Source: Peptoniphilus_E sp964345555 (GTDB taxonomy: Bacteria > Bacillota > Clostridia > Tissierellales > Peptoniphilaceae). Taken from it: 64,000 nt of DNA. Location: positions 1 through 64,000 of the forward strand of contig CAYFRD010000004.1 in assembly GCA_964345555.1 (NCBI GenBank), read 5' to 3'. This document shows, piece by piece, positions 17,322-26,091 of the stretch. The position numbers and the translations under genes are program-made. The notes under the pieces were generated by a model. It saw nothing but the letters and a program-made list of their open reading frames with translations, searched no databases and had not been told where the DNA came from. Each line of letters begins with the position of its first letter. Position 1 is the first letter of the stretch.

Positions 17322-18284
17322 TTATAACAGCGAAAGTTTTTTAAGTACCAAGGCGATTTTTTCACCATCATGTCTTACACTTATTTCTTCTTGCAAAAAA
17401 TCTCCGCTGATAATCTCTATATTATTTTCTTTTAAATATTCAAAATCCGCTTCTTCTAATTTTATTTCCGTGGACTTTGAAACCTGTATATATTTATGCT
17501 TCATATCTTCCGATACTTCCGCATTATTTATCAAAACTGCATCTAAAATACCTTCGCAGGAATGATCAATTATCGCCCTTATATGATCCTTTACAGCAAA
17601 ATCCAACGTTTCTCCCAGTTCAGTCATGATGTTTTGAATGTAGATTTTCTTAGCCTCGGATTTCATTATCGCTTCCGGTATCCCTCTCACCAACAAATTG
17701 GGAATTATGGAAGTATAAAGGCTGCCCGGACCCAGTATTATCAAATCCGCCTCCTCAATAACTTTCAAGGCATCCTTGTTTGCAGAGGGTGTTTTCGGAA
17801 AAAGTCCTATTTTTTTTATCTTTGTGTCCAATTTGTATGCCATATTGGGAATTATGGATTCTCCTATGCACTTATCTTCATTTTCAAATTCGGCAACTAA
17901 ATGGATATTTTCATAAGTTACGGGAACTACTTTGCCGCTGATGCTAAGGACATTTTCCAATTCATTCAAAGCTTTGTCAAATCCACCGTAAATTTCGTAT
18001 AGAGCTGCTATTAAAATATTGCCGAAGTTTTGCCCCTTTAGAGTTCCGTTTTTAAATCTGTACTGCAACAGTTTCTCCATGGTGCCTTCAGTGCTCGCCA
18101 AGGCAACCAGACAATTCCTAACATCTCCCGGCGGAAGCATGCCCAAGTCGTTTCTCAATATTCCCGAGCCGCCTCCGTCGTCCGCCATGGAAACTATTGC
18201 AGAAATATTTGAATTGTGTTTTTTTATTCCCTTTATGATGGTGCTTATACCCGTTCCACCACCTATTATCGCTACTTTTTTCAA
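17322..18284 (-). CDS. yvcK: YvcK-family gluconeogenesis/cell-wall factor (CofD-like fold)
   Basis: A 320-residue protein with a nucleotide-sugar-binding, CofD-like fold: GGGTGISTIIKGIKKH at the start, SMADDGGGSGILR, LPPGDVRNCLVALA, and LGPGSLYTSIIPNLLV. In Bacillus and Listeria YvcK binds UDP-sugars and supports wall synthesis and growth on gluconeogenic carbon. The start is TTG at 18284, overlapping the rapZ TGA (TTGA). This start fits the usual MKKVAIIGGGTG N-terminus. Confidence 0.94.
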   Translation of the reverse strand: MKKVAIIGGGTGISTIIKGIKKHNSNISAIVSMADDGGGSGILRNDLGMLPPGDVRNCLVALASTEGTMEKLLQYRFKNGTLKGQNFGNILIAALYEIYGGFDKALNELENVLSISGKVVPVTYENIHLVAEFENEDKCIGESIIPNMAYKLDTKIKKIGLFPKTPSANKDALKVIEEADLIILGPGSLYTSIIPNLLVRGIPEAIMKSEAKKIYIQNIMTELGETLDFAVKDHIRAIIDHSCEGILDAVLINNAEVSEDMKHKYIQVSKSTEIKLEEADFEYLKENNIEIISGDFLQEEISVRHDGEKIALVLKKLSLL

Positions 18285-19126
18285 TTTCTGTTCACATCTC
18301 TATGGCTTACGGATACATTGTATCCCTTAACCTTTAAAATATTGTAGAGCTCGTTTGCTATGGCGACTGAACGGTGAAATCCACCCGTGCATCCTATCCC
18401 TATTACCAATATACTTTTGCCTTCCTTTGCATAGTTGGGTATTAAAAATTCCAACATATCTGTAGCTTTTCCAAGAAAATTTTGCGTGACGTCTTTGTTT
18501 AAGACATAATCCCTGGTCTTTTCATTTTCTCCGTTTAAATGCTTGAGTTCTTCAATGTAGTAAGGATTGGGCAAAAATCTCACATCGAAGACCATGTCCG
18601 CATCTAAAAGAATCCCGTTTTTAAACCCGAAAGAGCACAATGATATCTTAAGCACTCCGTCGTTCTCCATTCCCAGAATTTCTATGAGTTTCTCTCTGAG
18701 TTCTTTATCAACTAGATTTGACGTGTCTATTATATAATCAGCTCTGTCCTTGATGTTTTTTAAAAGTTCCTTTTCCTTTTGATAACCGCTGACTATGGAC
18801 TTGCTCAAGGGGTGAGGACGTCTGAGTTCCTTGTACCTGTTTATGATTACATCTTCATCGGCATCTAAGAACAGAATCTTGTAACTGAAGTTGAGTTTTT
18901 TCATCTCAGCAAGAGATTGCGAAAAATCCTGAAAAAACATTCCGCTTCTCACATCGACTACAGCACAGACTTTGTCCACATAATTTGATGCCAAGGCTAT
19001 CTCCGCAAATTTGGGGAGCAGTTGAGGAGGCAAGTTATCCATTGCAAAATAACCCAAATCTTCCAGCTGGTTAAGGGCTTTGGATTTACCCGCCCCGCTC
19101 ATGCCTGTTATTACAAGAATCTCCAT
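18281..19126 (-). CDS. rapZ: RapZ/YvcJ-family nucleotide-binding protein
   Basis: A 281-residue P-loop protein. Walker A is GMSGAGKS (residues 8-15). DNLPP, CAVVDVRSGMFF and FLDADEDVIINRYKELRRPHPL are also present, and the C-terminal domain has IGIGCTGGFHRSV. In E. coli RapZ guides decay of the GlmZ sRNA, and in Bacillus YvcJ affects competence. The ATG at 19126 is chosen, with GGAGG 5 nt upstream; the upstream TTG is less likely. It lies 1 nt after the murB stop, so the two are translationally coupled. Confidence 0.95.
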   Translation of the reverse strand: MEILVITGMSGAGKSKALNQLEDLGYFAMDNLPPQLLPKFAEIALASNYVDKVCAVVDVRSGMFFQDFSQSLAEMKKLNFSYKILFLDADEDVIINRYKELRRPHPLSKSIVSGYQKEKELLKNIKDRADYIIDTSNLVDKELREKLIEILGMENDGVLKISLCSFGFKNGILLDADMVFDVRFLPNPYYIEELKHLNGENEKTRDYVLNKDVTQNFLGKATDMLEFLIPNYAKEGKSILVIGIGCTGGFHRSVAIANELYNILKVKGYNVSVSHRDVNRN

Positions 19127-19127
19127 C

Positions 19128-20015
19128 TCATCCTCCAATAAATTTAACTTCGCAAACTAAGTTTACCTCGTATTTATCGTACACTATTTTTTGTATCATC
19201 TCAATTAGTTCCTTGACGTCTTTGGAAGTTGCTCTATCCGCATTTATGACAAAACCGCAGTGTTTTTCACTTACCATGGCTCCACCATGTCTTGCACCTC
19301 TAAGTCCGCAATCATCTATGAGTTTGCCTGCAAAATAACCTTTCGGTCTTCTGAAGGTGGAACCGGCAGAGGGAAAGTCCAAGGGTTGCTTCGAGCTTCT
19401 CCTTTGCCAAAAATCATCCATCTTTTCTTTTATTTCTTCCTTTGATTTGCCACTATTAAGAGAAAATATAGCGGATAGCACCACGTATCCTTTTTCTTGT
19501 GCTATGCTGTTTCTATATGAAAATTTCATCTGTTCATTTGTAAATTCAGAAATATTTAAATCTTCATTTAAAATTCTAACGCTTTTTACAACATCTTTTA
19601 GTTCTCCATCGTAGGCCCCTGCATTCATTATCACTCCTCCACCCAGAGAACCTGGAATCCCGTGTGCAAATTCAAGACCGGAAAGAGAATTTTCCAAGGC
19701 AAAATTCGCAATTTCTCTAAGGCTGACTCCCGCTCCTGCTGTCAATTCACTGTCGTGTATTTCCAAGTTATTCAATGTGGATTTCAAAATTATGACAAGT
19801 CCGTCGTATCCTGCATCATCTACCAGAACATTACTTCCGTTGCCCATGATGAAGTATTCAATGTTTTGTTTTTTTGCTTCTTTTATAGCTGCTATAAGAG
19901 AATTTTCATCCTTGGGTATGAGCACGTACTTTGCCCTTCCGCCTATTTTGAAAGTCGTGTGTTTATTTAAAGGTTCATCTTCTAAAAATTTACCGTAATT
20001 GCTGAAATTTATCAT
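19128..20015 (-). CDS. murB: UDP-N-acetylenolpyruvoylglucosamine reductase
   Basis: MurB reduces enolpyruvyl-UDP-GlcNAc to UDP-MurNAc with FAD and NADPH. The 295-residue protein is the short type IIb form. It has HTTFKIGGRAKY, the FAD loop GNGSNVLV, GIPGSLGGGVIMNAGAYDGE, YRNSIAQEKG, and the active-site SAGSTFRRP. The final Glu is in CEVKF. The ATG at 20015 is chosen, with GAGGTG 4-5 nt upstream. It heads murB-rapZ-yvcK-fni. Confidence 0.95.
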   Translation of the reverse strand: MINFSNYGKFLEDEPLNKHTTFKIGGRAKYVLIPKDENSLIAAIKEAKKQNIEYFIMGNGSNVLVDDAGYDGLVIILKSTLNNLEIHDSELTAGAGVSLREIANFALENSLSGLEFAHGIPGSLGGGVIMNAGAYDGELKDVVKSVRILNEDLNISEFTNEQMKFSYRNSIAQEKGYVVLSAIFSLNSGKSKEEIKEKMDDFWQRRSSKQPLDFPSAGSTFRRPKGYFAGKLIDDCGLRGARHGGAMVSEKHCGFVINADRATSKDVKELIEMIQKIVYDKYEVNLVCEVKFIGG

Positions 20016-20106
20016 TATACACCTCAATTACATTATACTATAAATTTAAAAATTTTTAACTCCCTCACGTATAGGACTATTTACTTTCCCGTGATATAAT
20101 TTAATC

Positions 20107-20838
20107 ATGAAAAAGTTAATAGTTCCCTTTGTTTTATTGATGATTTTTACATATTTTTCATTCTTTAAAAAATCCGATTACATAATCAAAGACTATAACA
20201 TAAAAACCGGCATTACAGGATCCGAAATTTCAAAGGACAAAAAAGTTTTGTACAGAGATGGGGATATATTCGATCTCGATATAGAAGATATCAACGGAGA
20301 CGGAACTGACGAGGTGGCCTTGATAAACAGAAAACTTTCAGGAAAGGGAGGTGTTGTCAAAATTATAAGCCTTGAAGATAAGCCGAAAATCATCTATGAA
20401 GAAGATCTGTCTGATATAAAACCCTTTAAAATAGAGTTGGGTGATTTCACCGGAGATGGAATTTGCGAAGTAGCCTTAGGTATATCCAAAAAAACCCCTC
20501 ATCATAAAATCATGGCAAAAAGATGCTTTACATACAACCTCGACTTTGAGAAAAAAAGACTCATAGCCAAGTTCAGAATATCAAAATTCGCCCACCCATA
20601 TGATGATTTTAAGTTGTTCGATTTGAACGGCGACGGAATAGATGAGATAGTGACGCTGGAACGAAATGATGACAACTCCAACAGAATAGCAGCCTATGTA
20701 TGGAAAGAATTCGGATTCAATCTCAAATACAAAAGCGACGATTATGAAATTTTAAAGGCTTTTGACAGCGATGATGAATTGAAAATAAACGGAAGAAGAA
20801 TTTATTTAGAAAATAATATTATAAAAGTAGGTGAATAG
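20107..20838 (+). CDS. Secreted/anchored FG-GAP (VCBS)-like repeat protein
   Basis: A 243-residue protein with an N-terminal hydrophobic signal or anchor segment (residues 3-19). It has three acidic repeats of the type D-x-N/T-G-D-G-x-x-E-V: DIEDINGDGTDEVAL, LGDFTGDGICEVAL and LFDLNGDGIDEIVTL, spaced about 55-60 residues apart. Such Ca-binding loops are typical of FG-GAP/VCBS beta-propeller blades. Three blades alone cannot close a propeller, so it may oligomerise or diverge. The exact role is unknown. The stop lies one base before the DUF3160 start, so the two are probably one operon. Confidence 0.72.
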   Translation: MKKLIVPFVLLMIFTYFSFFKKSDYIIKDYNIKTGITGSEISKDKKVLYRDGDIFDLDIEDINGDGTDEVALINRKLSGKGGVVKIISLEDKPKIIYEEDLSDIKPFKIELGDFTGDGICEVALGISKKTPHHKIMAKRCFTYNLDFEKKRLIAKFRISKFAHPYDDFKLFDLNGDGIDEIVTLERNDDNSNRIAAYVWKEFGFNLKYKSDDYEILKAFDSDDELKINGRRIYLENNIIKVGE

Positions 20839-20839
20839 T

Positions 20840-23041
20840 TTGAAAAAAATATTGTTGTACATATTTATTTTAGCCATGCTATCAATGAGTGCATGCAAAA
20901 AAGAAGAAGTCGCAAAACCTGTCGAATCTCCTGCAAAAGAACTTGAAGTCACAGAAACAGCGACCATAAGAGATGAAGATTTAGAATTTTTGGACGAATT
21001 TAACTACACCGTAGATGTTCCTTTTAATGAAAGTGAATTTTCGCCCAAAGTTGAAGATTACGAAGTGGCTGCAGACTTATCAAATGTGGTAAACTTGGAA
21101 AATTTCGGTGAATTTACTCAAGCTCAAAAGGATAAGCTGGCGGAGTCGGGGTTTTTTATCTGTCCTATTCCTATTAATGCCACCGGCGGAATAGTTGATA
21201 ACAATTTAAGTGAGCAAATGTTTTATATCTATGAGGACAATGAATATAAAATACTTCCTTCCTTCATAACTACGGACTCGGTTTTACATATGTATCATGT
21301 TTTCTACGACAATTTTTTGAAAAATTTAGAGGAAAACACGCTTTTTGCGAAACTCATGCAATTGAATTCCCACATGCTGGAATCCACAATTGCAACTTAC
21401 GAAAATTTGACAAATGAAGAAATCAAACACTTGGCACTTAGAAATACCGCTTTCTTTGGCACCGCTCAACTGCTCCTGGGAGAAAATCTCCCTACAAATA
21501 TGCCCGAAGAAGCAAAAATACTCGCCCGTGGAGAATTTGAAAAAATAAATTCGCAATCAGGAAGCGATTCGGAAATACTGCAGATAAAATTGGATTACTC
21601 TCAATTCAAACCCAGAGGTCATTATACAAAGTCCGAAACTTTGCAAAAATATTTTAAAACTGTAATGTATTTCGGACAATGTGGATTCTTTGAAAAGACA
21701 GAAGATCAAAGACGTGAAGACTTAACCGCTATGGCTATGCTCATATCTCACGACATATTCGCAAATCAAGACTCCTTTAAACTGTACACGGACATTTATG
21801 ATCCTATTAACTTCTTGGTGGACGGTGCCGATGATTTAGGTCCCAGAGATTATGCAAAACTGCTCTACGGCGTTTACGGCAAGACTCCCGACTTAAATTC
21901 GCTGATGGATCAAATGGATTCCGTATATGCAAACTTGGAATATTTTGACCCACCTCAAATCGGAACATCCTTAGGCAGATCTTTCAGATTTATGCCGCAA
22001 CGTGCGGTTTTGGACTCAGTTTGGATGCAGCAATTGGTGGATGTGAACATACCCTCCGACAGACCTGTATACAGAGGCTTGGATGTAATGGCGGTAATGG
22101 GTAACGTAGCCGCAAAAAAACTGCAAATTGCCGATGAATACAATTCCCTTTGGGAACAATATCCTGACAAGTTGAAAGAAACAACAGACAAAGTCGGATT
22201 GCTCTCCCAAAGAGATTGGATGAAAAATTTATACAGAGGCTGGTTATGGACAATTTCAGAACTGACAGGCAACTACGGTGAAGGCTACCCAAAATTTATG
22301 AGTAATGACGACTGGGATAAAAAGGAATTGAACACAGCTTTGGGATCATATGCAGAACTAAAGCACGACACTGTACTCTACGGAAAGGAAGTAGTGGCGG
22401 AAATGGGCGGAGGCGGATATGAGGAACTGCCTAAATCCTATGTCGAACCAAATGTGAAGGTCTATGAAAAACTTTCCTGGTTAATCGAATATACAACGGA
22501 AAATTTAAAATTGAAAAACTTGCTCACAGACAGAGACGTGGAAAACTTAGGATACTTTAAAAATTTATGCGATATGTTGAAGAATATCAGCATAAAGGAG
22601 CTTAACAACGAAACTCTTACCGAAGACGAATACTTGGAACTTTACTACATCGGAGGAGCAATGGAAGCAATTTCCCTCAACTTTGTCAATGACTATTCAA
22701 CATACTGGTCTCTAATAGACGAAAATGACAGAAACATGGCTATAGTTTCAGATTTGATGAAAGTAGTCAGAAACAATGCCGATTTACCTGAAGGAGAATA
22801 TCTGCACGCCGCTGTCGGACCTGCCTATGAAATATATGCCATCTATCCCGTAGGAGATGAACTTCACATCGGACGTGGCGGAGTATTTTCCTATAGAGAA
22901 TTTTTAAATAAAGCACGACTGAATAACGAAGAGTATAGAGAAATATTAAAGGAAGATTTAACTTACGGAACCCCTTCTTGGTTTACAGATATGGTTCAAG
23001 AACCCAAGATAGAAATTCCCGATCCCTACTATTCTTACTGA
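20840..23041 (+). CDS. DUF3160-family lipoprotein
   Basis: A 733-residue lipoprotein. The signal peptide ends LSMSAC, with the lipobox Cys near residue 19. The mature part matches the clostridial DUF3160 family in pattern: FITTDSVLHMYHVFYDNFLKNLEE, then FGTAQLLLG, FRFMPQRAVLDSVW, GNVAAKKLQIADEYNSLWEQYP, and C-terminal HAAVGPAYEIYAIYPVGDELHIGRGGVFSYREF. The function is not known. The TTG at 20840 is preferred over GTG at 20831 because AGGTGA lies just upstream of the TTG and overlaps the GTG. Confidence 0.82.
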   Translation: MKKILLYIFILAMLSMSACKKEEVAKPVESPAKELEVTETATIRDEDLEFLDEFNYTVDVPFNESEFSPKVEDYEVAADLSNVVNLENFGEFTQAQKDKLAESGFFICPIPINATGGIVDNNLSEQMFYIYEDNEYKILPSFITTDSVLHMYHVFYDNFLKNLEENTLFAKLMQLNSHMLESTIATYENLTNEEIKHLALRNTAFFGTAQLLLGENLPTNMPEEAKILARGEFEKINSQSGSDSEILQIKLDYSQFKPRGHYTKSETLQKYFKTVMYFGQCGFFEKTEDQRREDLTAMAMLISHDIFANQDSFKLYTDIYDPINFLVDGADDLGPRDYAKLLYGVYGKTPDLNSLMDQMDSVYANLEYFDPPQIGTSLGRSFRFMPQRAVLDSVWMQQLVDVNIPSDRPVYRGLDVMAVMGNVAAKKLQIADEYNSLWEQYPDKLKETTDKVGLLSQRDWMKNLYRGWLWTISELTGNYGEGYPKFMSNDDWDKKELNTALGSYAELKHDTVLYGKEVVAEMGGGGYEELPKSYVEPNVKVYEKLSWLIEYTTENLKLKNLLTDRDVENLGYFKNLCDMLKNISIKELNNETLTEDEYLELYYIGGAMEAISLNFVNDYSTYWSLIDENDRNMAIVSDLMKVVRNNADLPEGEYLHAAVGPAYEIYAIYPVGDELHIGRGGVFSYREFLNKARLNNEEYREILKEDLTYGTPSWFTDMVQEPKIEIPDPYYSY

Positions 23042-23129
23042 TGCAACCAACATGCAACCTAAAATCTACAAATAGTTGGTGGACTGCCTTCCTTGAATTT
23101 ATATAATAAAACTTGAAAGGAGTGATTTT

Positions 23130-23501
23130 ATGTATACATTTTTTATAGTTTCAGTCTTTAATTTAATTTTTCATATTGCAATAGGAATACTCCTCTTAGT
23201 TTTAATTGTAAATATAATAAAGGCGCTAAAAAAATACATCAACTCACAGGAAGTTAGAAAAGAAAAAGATATTGCCAAAAAATCTATAGGAGAAATTCTG
23301 AAAAAATACAGAATGGAAAATAAAATGACACAGGAATTCGTCGCAGAAACCTTGGGAGTATCAAGACAGGCTGTAAGCAAATGGGAAAACGGCACAAGCG
23401 ATCCCAGCACGTCTAACCTTATCGCCATAGCAAAGCTCTTCAAAATATCAGCAGAAGATTTGCTTTCTCAAGCAAAGGAAAATATCAGCACAGAAAAATA
23501 A
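23130..23501 (+). CDS. Membrane-anchored XRE-type helix-turn-helix protein
   Basis: A 123-residue protein with one N-terminal membrane helix (about 4-32), a basic linker and a Cro/CI-type HTH domain (about 52-108: ILKKYRMENKMTQEFVAETLGVSRQAVSKWENG). The HTH fold is clear, but the N-terminal anchor is unusual for a repressor and would tether it to the membrane. The ribosome site AAAGGAGTG precedes the ATG. A strong terminator follows directly. Its target is unknown. Confidence 0.85.
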   Translation: MYTFFIVSVFNLIFHIAIGILLLVLIVNIIKALKKYINSQEVRKEKDIAKKSIGEILKKYRMENKMTQEFVAETLGVSRQAVSKWENGTSDPSTSNLIAIAKLFKISAEDLLSQAKENISTEK

Positions 23502-23508
23502 CTTGCAA

Positions 23509-23537
23509 TTTCCCCATAATTTGTGGGGGAATTTTTC
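23509..23537 (+). terminator. Terminator between the HTH gene and the macrodomain gene
   Basis: A 9-bp stem AATTTCCCC/GGGGGAATT (one G-T pair) followed by TTTTT. It lies only 15-20 bp upstream of the macrodomain gene, so that gene either depends on read-through or has a cryptic promoter. Confidence 0.8.
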
Positions 23538-23550
23538 TAAGGAGAATTAT

Positions 23551-24054
23551 ATGACCTTTAAAATTATAAAATCAGATATAACCAAATTAAAAGTAGACGC
23601 CATAGTCAATGCCGCCAACGAATCATTGTTAGGCGGAGGAGGAGTGGACGGAGCCATCCATAGAGCAGCAGGTCCTCAATTGCTTAAAGAATGCAAGACA
23701 CTCAACGGCTGTAAAACCGGACAGGCAAAAATCACAAAAGGCTACAATCTGCCTGCAAAATACATAATTCACACGGTGGGACCAATATACAAAGATGGAA
23801 CAAAGGGCGAAAAAGAACTTCTGATATCAGCATATCAAAATTCACTTGCGATTGCTAAAGAATATAAGATAAAATCCCTCGCCTTTCCATTGATTTCATC
23901 GGGAATCTACGGATATCCCAAAAAAGAAGCCCTGGAAATAGCCACCTACACAATAAAATCATTTCTATCGGAAAATAAAATGGAAATAACCCTTGTCCTC
24001 TTCGACCAAAACACCATAGACATCGCTGAGGAACTTTATGGTAGTATAAACTAA
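23551..24054 (+). CDS. Macrodomain protein (YmdB-like ADP-ribose-binding)
   Basis: A 167-residue stand-alone macrodomain. It has the ADP-ribose pocket motifs DAIVNAANESLLGGGGVDGAIHRAAG (about residues 16-41) and LISSGIYGYPKKEA, with the GGGGVDGAIH glycine loop intact. Family members hydrolyse O-acetyl-ADP-ribose or remove ADP-ribose from proteins. The ATG at 23551 is chosen, with AAGGAG 6 nt upstream; the frame is open further up without a ribosome site. No ADP-ribosyltransferase or sirtuin is adjacent. Confidence 0.92.
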   Translation: MTFKIIKSDITKLKVDAIVNAANESLLGGGGVDGAIHRAAGPQLLKECKTLNGCKTGQAKITKGYNLPAKYIIHTVGPIYKDGTKGEKELLISAYQNSLAIAKEYKIKSLAFPLISSGIYGYPKKEALEIATYTIKSFLSENKMEITLVLFDQNTIDIAEELYGSIN

Positions 24055-24074
24055 TCATTACATTAGTTTATACT
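24043..24074 (+). repeat. 12-bp perfect inverted repeat spanning the macrodomain stop codon
   Basis: AGTATAAACTAA/TTAGTTTATACT with an 8-nt loop. The left arm contains the last codons and the TAA. No clear T-run follows, so it is a stem-loop of unproven role. Confidence 0.6.
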
Positions 24075-24096
24075 ATATATGTATAAATATTACATT

Positions 24097-24133
24097 AAAA
24101 TACCCTCTTTATCAAATACTGATAAAAAGGGTA
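24097..24133 (-). terminator. Terminator of the bcd-etf operon
   Basis: A 14-position stem with one mismatch (24101-24114 with 24120-24133), with TTTTAA after it on the minus strand, 50 bp beyond the etfA stop. Confidence 0.75.
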
Positions 24134-24183
24134 TGAATGGTTGAATTTATTTTTTAATATATATTTTTCTCAAACAAAATATT

Positions 24184-25176
24184 TTATTTCCTGCTTTCAA
24201 ACAGTTTATTGAATTCTTCAATTAATACAGGTATTACTTTGTAAAGATCTCCAACTATTGCAACATCAGCTACATTAACCATTGGTGCTTCTTCATCTTT
24301 GTTTATAGCTACAATTACATCTGATGTTTTCATTCCTGCCATATGTTGAAGAGCTCCTGATATACCACATGCAAAATATACTTTTGGACTAACCGTTTTA
24401 CCCGTTTGTCCTACTTGATGTTCATAAGGTATCCATCCCGCATCTACCGCAGCTCTTGATGCCCCTACTGCAGCTCCAAAAACTTCGGCTAATTGTTTTA
24501 TTAAATCAAAACCACTGGGATCTCCAAGTCCTCTACCACCTGAAACTATTATATCTGCATCTGTTAAGCTGATTTCTCCACTAGCTTTTTCAATAAGTTC
24601 TTTAACTTGTGTGCGAATATCCGATTCTACAAATTCCACCTCAACTTTAACTACCTCGCCTTCCTTTGGTGTTTCAACTTTTTCCATTGAGTTAGGTCTG
24701 ATAGTTGCCATTTGAGGTCTTTTCTCAGGAATTTCAAGATCTATCATTACGTTTCCTCCGTAAATAGGTCTTGAACATATCATCTTTCCATCCTCAAGTC
24801 TAACTGCTGTAGTGTCTGATGAAAGTCCTGTTCCTAGTTTTGCAGCTACTCTTGCAGCTAAATCTTTACCATTTTGTGTCGCAGGTAATAATAATATTTC
24901 AGGTTCTTGTTCCTTAACTACTGCCTCTAATCCTATCGCATAAGGTTCACTTCTGTATGCGTTAAGCACTTCATTTTCAACTATAAATACTTTATCGGCA
25001 CCATATTTAAATGCATCTTTTGCACTTTCTTCTATTCCGCTTCCTAATAAAACCGCTCCAAGTTCTACTGATAATTCATCAGCAATCTTTCTTCCTCCAC
25101 TTAGTACTTCAAAGGAGGCACCGCTGATTGAGCCGTTGTTTTGTTCCAAATAAACCAACACTTTTGTATTTGACAT
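24184..25176 (-). CDS. etfA: Electron transfer flavoprotein alpha subunit
   Basis: A 330-residue EtfA. The N-terminal half is the AMP-loop fold. The C-terminal half binds FAD: ADIIVSGGRGLGDPSGFDLI, GASRAAVDAGW, HQVGQTGKTVSPKVYFACGISGALQH and VAINKDEEAPM. It lies after etfB in the minus-strand operon (18-nt gap). With a clostridial-type butyryl-CoA dehydrogenase the Etf pair can bifurcate electrons from NADH to crotonyl-CoA and ferredoxin; that mode is plausible here but not shown by sequence alone. Confidence 0.96.
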   Translation of the reverse strand: MSNTKVLVYLEQNNGSISGASFEVLSGGRKIADELSVELGAVLLGSGIEESAKDAFKYGADKVFIVENEVLNAYRSEPYAIGLEAVVKEQEPEILLLPATQNGKDLAARVAAKLGTGLSSDTTAVRLEDGKMICSRPIYGGNVMIDLEIPEKRPQMATIRPNSMEKVETPKEGEVVKVEVEFVESDIRTQVKELIEKASGEISLTDADIIVSGGRGLGDPSGFDLIKQLAEVFGAAVGASRAAVDAGWIPYEHQVGQTGKTVSPKVYFACGISGALQHMAGMKTSDVIVAINKDEEAPMVNVADVAIVGDLYKVIPVLIEEFNKLFESRK

Positions 25177-25194
25177 CTCAACATTCCTCCTTTT

Positions 25195-25971
25195 TTATAT
25201 AGCTTTTATTTCAACTAATTTTTTAACTGCAAGTACTGCTGTTTCTTCAGGTTCTCCCTTGAAGATTTCTCCACCTTTTCTAGGTGCCGGAGTATACATA
25301 TTTTTAACCAATGTCGGTTGTTTTTCAACTTCTGCTCCTATTTTTGCTAAATCAAGAACAGGAATTTCCATTTTATTAGCTTTTCTTGTCCTCTTAAGGG
25401 TAGGATATCTAGGTTCGTTAAGAGATTTTTCGCAAGTTAATACTGCAGGAAGTTTTGCTTCTATAACTTCTTCTCCGAAAGTTGCAACTCTCTTGCATAC
25501 TATACTGTCTTCAGTTACTTCTCTGATTTCTTCTATAAACGTTACTTGAGGCATATCAAGCTGTTCTGCAAGTTGTGCTCCAACTTGAGCATCATCTGCA
25601 TCAATTGCTTGTTTACCCGTAAGAATTAAATCAAAGTCACCTATGCTTTTTATAGCCTTTGCAAGTAAATATGCTGTTCTATGAGCATCAGGATCTCCTT
25701 CTATTTTTTCATCGTGAACTAAATAAGCATGTTCTGCTCCCATAGCTAATCCTATTTTCAAAGCAGATTTACTGGATTCATCGCCTACCGATATAACACT
25801 TACTTCTCCGCCGTTTTTTTCAACCAATTGAAGGGCTGCTTCAATTGCATTCTGATCAAATGGACTTACCATGGTTTCTTCATCGGTATTTACAACGCTC
25901 TTCTTTTCTTCGTCTACTTTAGGGACAATTGCGTTGTCAAGTACTTTTTTTATACAAACCATTATATTCAT
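25195..25971 (-). CDS. etfB: Electron transfer flavoprotein beta subunit
   Basis: A 258-residue EtfB: MNIMVCIKKVLDNAIVPKVDEE, NPFDQNAIEAAL-type segment (here SPFDQNAIEAALQL), DLILTGKQAIDADDAQVGAQLAEQLDMPQVTF and LPAVLTCEKSLNEPRYPTLK, the family signature that docks the partner and, in bifurcating forms, a second FAD. It is separated from the upstream dehydrogenase by 120 bp holding a 14-bp perfect inverted repeat. Confidence 0.96.
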   Translation of the reverse strand: MNIMVCIKKVLDNAIVPKVDEEKKSVVNTDEETMVSPFDQNAIEAALQLVEKNGGEVSVISVGDESSKSALKIGLAMGAEHAYLVHDEKIEGDPDAHRTAYLLAKAIKSIGDFDLILTGKQAIDADDAQVGAQLAEQLDMPQVTFIEEIREVTEDSIVCKRVATFGEEVIEAKLPAVLTCEKSLNEPRYPTLKRTRKANKMEIPVLDLAKIGAEVEKQPTLVKNMYTPAPRKGGEIFKGEPEETAVLAVKKLVEIKAI

Positions 25972-26010
25972 ACTTGAGTTCTCTCCTTTTATTTTTTATT
26001 TACCTAAACG

Positions 26011-26057
26011 ACTTTAAAGCAAGACATAAATATTTATTTATCATCTTGCTTTAAAGT
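26011..26057 (-). repeat. 14-bp perfect inverted repeat between the acyl-CoA dehydrogenase and etfB
   Basis: ACTTTAAAGCAAGA (26011-26024) and TCTTGCTTTAAAGT (26044-26057) flank a 19-nt loop containing the smaller palindrome ATAAATATTTAT. No T-run follows on the minus strand, so it may be an mRNA processing or stability hairpin rather than a terminator. Confidence 0.65.
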
Positions 26058-26091
26058 GATAATTATAATTTTATATCCTATAATTTATATA

